Shown: piece after piece, positions 6,473 to 7,747 of the stretch | Layout of the letters: every line of letters begins with the position of its first letter | How positions within the stretch are numbered: position 1 is the stretch's first letter | Assembly (NCBI GenBank): GCA_028820945.1 | Contig: JAPPHW010000149.1 | Location: 1-7,747, forward strand | Direction of reading: 5' to 3' | Source: Defluviicoccus sp. | GTDB lineage: Bacteria > Pseudomonadota > Alphaproteobacteria > MPNO01 | DNA: 7,747 nucleotides | Position numbers and translations under genes: made by a program | The notes under the pieces: generated by a model | The model's database searches: none | Seen by the model: only the letters and a program-made list of their open reading frames with translations | Told to the model about the DNA's origin: nothing

Positions 6473-7634
6473 CCCGGCGCTCCGCTGCGTAGACGCGAGA
6501 CTTCCACGCGCGGCCGCCGCCGGTCCAATGACGGCGCGCGGAATCGACCGTCATCGCGACGTAGAGCGCCGCCGCGACCGACAAGGCCAGGCCGGCCCAG
6601 GGAGACAGCCCGTAGAGCCGGCCGGTGGGGTAGGCCGCGAGCGCGATCGCACCCCAGGCGGCAGCGCCGAGAACGGCCGCCGCCGGATCGCCATGGAGCG
6701 GCGACGACAGCACAAGGGCCGGCGGTACGAGATAGACGATCGTCATCGCGAAGACCGTCCCGGCCAGCGCAAGCGCCGAGTATCCAAGCAGATCGAACGC
6801 GGAGCGCGCCACCATCGCCCAGATCCCGCCCAGGGAAGGGTAGCGCCGGATGCTCCTCGATCCGCCGGTCAGAGCCAGCCGGATCGGACCGCCCGGCTTT
6901 ACCGCCCGGGCGAGCGCGATGTCGTCGATCAGCGCATCCCGGATCGTGCCGATGCCGCCGATCCGCTCCAGCGCGCTCCGCCGCAGCAGGACGCAGCCGC
7001 CCGCCGCGGCCGCGACCCGCCGTCCGGGATCGTTGACCCAGGCGAACGGGTAGAGCTTCCGGAAGAAGAACACGAAGGGCGGAATCAGCAGCCTTTCCCA
7101 AAAGGAGTCCGCGCGCAACCGGACCATCAGCGACAGAAGGTCGAGCGAGCGAGCCTCGGCTTCGCACACCAGCGCGCGCAGCATGTCGGGCGGGTGCGCC
7201 ACATCGGCATCCGTCAGCCAGAGATACCGGACATCGGGCCGCTCCCTCGCGACACGCGCGAATCCTCCGGACAGCGCCCAGACCTTGCCCTTCCAACCGT
7301 GGGCGAGCGGGCCCGAACGGATCACGGCGACATCGGCGTCCCCGGCGGCGTCGCGGGCGATCCGGGCCGTTCCGTCGCTGCTCTCGTCGTCGACCACGAC
7401 GATGGAGAACCTGCCCGGGTAGTCCTGTTCCACGAGCGAGCGCACGGCCTCGCCGACCGTTTCCGCCTCGTCCCGCGCCGGGACTATCGCGGCGACCTCG
7501 GGCCAGTTTTCGGGAGCCGACGCCGCGCCCGAGGCACCGTCGAGACGCGGCTCGACACGCCAGAAACCTCCGCGCATGCAAAGAAGGCCGATCCAGGCGG
7601 CCAGAGCGGTCGCCGCCAGGCCGGTCCAGATCAT
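6465..7634 (-). CDS. hpnB: Hopanoid-associated family 2 glycosyltransferase HpnB
   Basis: This is a 389-residue membrane glycosyltransferase commonly encoded beside hpnC. Its exact substrate is not established; transfer of a sugar to a hopanoid or a related lipid is the usual inference. An N-terminal transmembrane segment covers about residues 4-20. The GT-A catalytic domain follows: AAIVPARDEAETV at 48-60, VVVDDESSDGT at 79-89, and the metal-binding-type DAD at 142-144 in WLTDADVAHPP. GGCVLLRRSALERIGGIG and an acidic ALIDDIALARAV (Asp237-Asp238) follow. Two or three hydrophobic membrane helices lie at roughly 275-350. The ATG overlaps the stop of the preceding gene by one base (TGATG), and no good ribosome binding site is visible, so coupling from that gene is likely. 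The end overlaps hpnC by eight bases. Another hopanoid-linked GT2, HpnI, is an alternative, but the direct linkage to hpnC favours HpnB. Confidence 0.9.
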   Translation of the reverse strand: MIWTGLAATALAAWIGLLCMRGGFWRVEPRLDGASGAASAPENWPEVAAIVPARDEAETVGEAVRSLVEQDYPGRFSIVVVDDESSDGTARIARDAAGDADVAVIRSGPLAHGWKGKVWALSGGFARVARERPDVRYLWLTDADVAHPPDMLRALVCEAEARSLDLLSLMVRLRADSFWERLLIPPFVFFFRKLYPFAWVNDPGRRVAAAAGGCVLLRRSALERIGGIGTIRDALIDDIALARAVKPGGPIRLALTGGSRSIRRYPSLGGIWAMVARSAFDLLGYSALALAGTVFAMTIVYLVPPALVLSSPLHGDPAAAVLGAAAWGAIALAAYPTGRLYGLSPWAGLALSVAAALYVAMTVDSARRHWTGGGRAWKSRVYAAERRGG

Positions 7635-7747
7635 CAGGCGGTCTTGGCCCGCTCGTGGTCGATCTGCAGCCGGGTGAGGAACGGCACCATCGGGTGTACG
7701 CCGAGCGCGCGCATCCGCTCCATGTCGAGGCTGGCAAGCGCCTCGGT
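7634..7747 (-). CDS. Unidentified protein, C-terminal 37 residues only
   Basis: The frame is open to the right edge of the window and ends in TGA, whose last base is the first base of the hpnB ATG. The visible tail begins TEALASLDMERMRALGV and continues HPMVPFLTRLQIDHERAKTA. It has a mildly amphipathic, charged helical look and no membrane segment or motif that I recognise. Codon use (G/C third positions) matches the neighbours, and the TGATG junction puts it in one transcription unit with hpnB and hpnC, so it is very likely a real gene. In many clusters the gene before hpnB is hpnA, a sugar epimerase, but this tail does not resemble the HpnA ends I recall. I do not assign a function. Confidence 0.7.
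   Translation of the reverse strand, partial: TEALASLDMERMRALGVHPMVPFLTRLQIDHERAKTA

Noticed and set aside
6250..7737. Minus-strand open frame of 495 codons opposite or shifted from hpnB and hpnC
   Set aside because: It is a shifted frame with Arg/Gly-rich sequence; hpnB and hpnC account for this stretch fully.

Overview
The window is a hopanoid (bacterial pentacyclic triterpenoid) biosynthesis locus from a high-G+C bacterium. By recalled similarity of the HpnH, Shc and HpnM sequences, it is most likely an alphaproteobacterium. Coding density is very high: genes overlap or sit close together, the third codon position is strongly G/C, and I saw no RNA genes, mobile elements or CRISPR arrays.

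Layout. The left block reads rightward: hpnD (3..821, its first few codons lie before the window), shc (about 924..2918) and hpnG (2915..3610, joined to shc by a GTGA overlap). hpnH (4705..3560) reads leftward, and its 3' end overlaps the 3' end of hpnG by 51 bases. A 192-base divergent gap follows, then hpnM reads rightward (4898..5578). The right block reads leftward: a gene of which only the last 37 codons are visible (7747..7634), then hpnB (7634..6465) and hpnC (6472..5606). These three are linked by 1-base and 8-base overlaps.

How the genes work together. HpnD and HpnC carry out the first two steps of the HpnCDE route: farnesyl diphosphate to presqualene diphosphate, then to hydroxysqualene. 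HpnE, which makes squalene from hydroxysqualene, is not in this window. Shc cyclises squalene to hopene. HpnH attaches a 5'-deoxyadenosyl group to give adenosylhopane, and HpnG removes adenine on the way to ribosylhopane and the bacteriohopanepolyols. HpnM is a predicted periplasmic lipid-binding protein thought to help move hopanoids towards the outer membrane. HpnB is a membrane-anchored family 2 glycosyltransferase of uncertain substrate.

The gene families are all known, so I do not see a wholly new system. The unusual points are the arrangement (hpnC and hpnD split onto opposite strands, hpnE missing between hpnD and shc, hpnM without an adjacent hpnN), the in-register tail overlap of hpnG and hpnH, and the unidentified gene ahead of hpnB.
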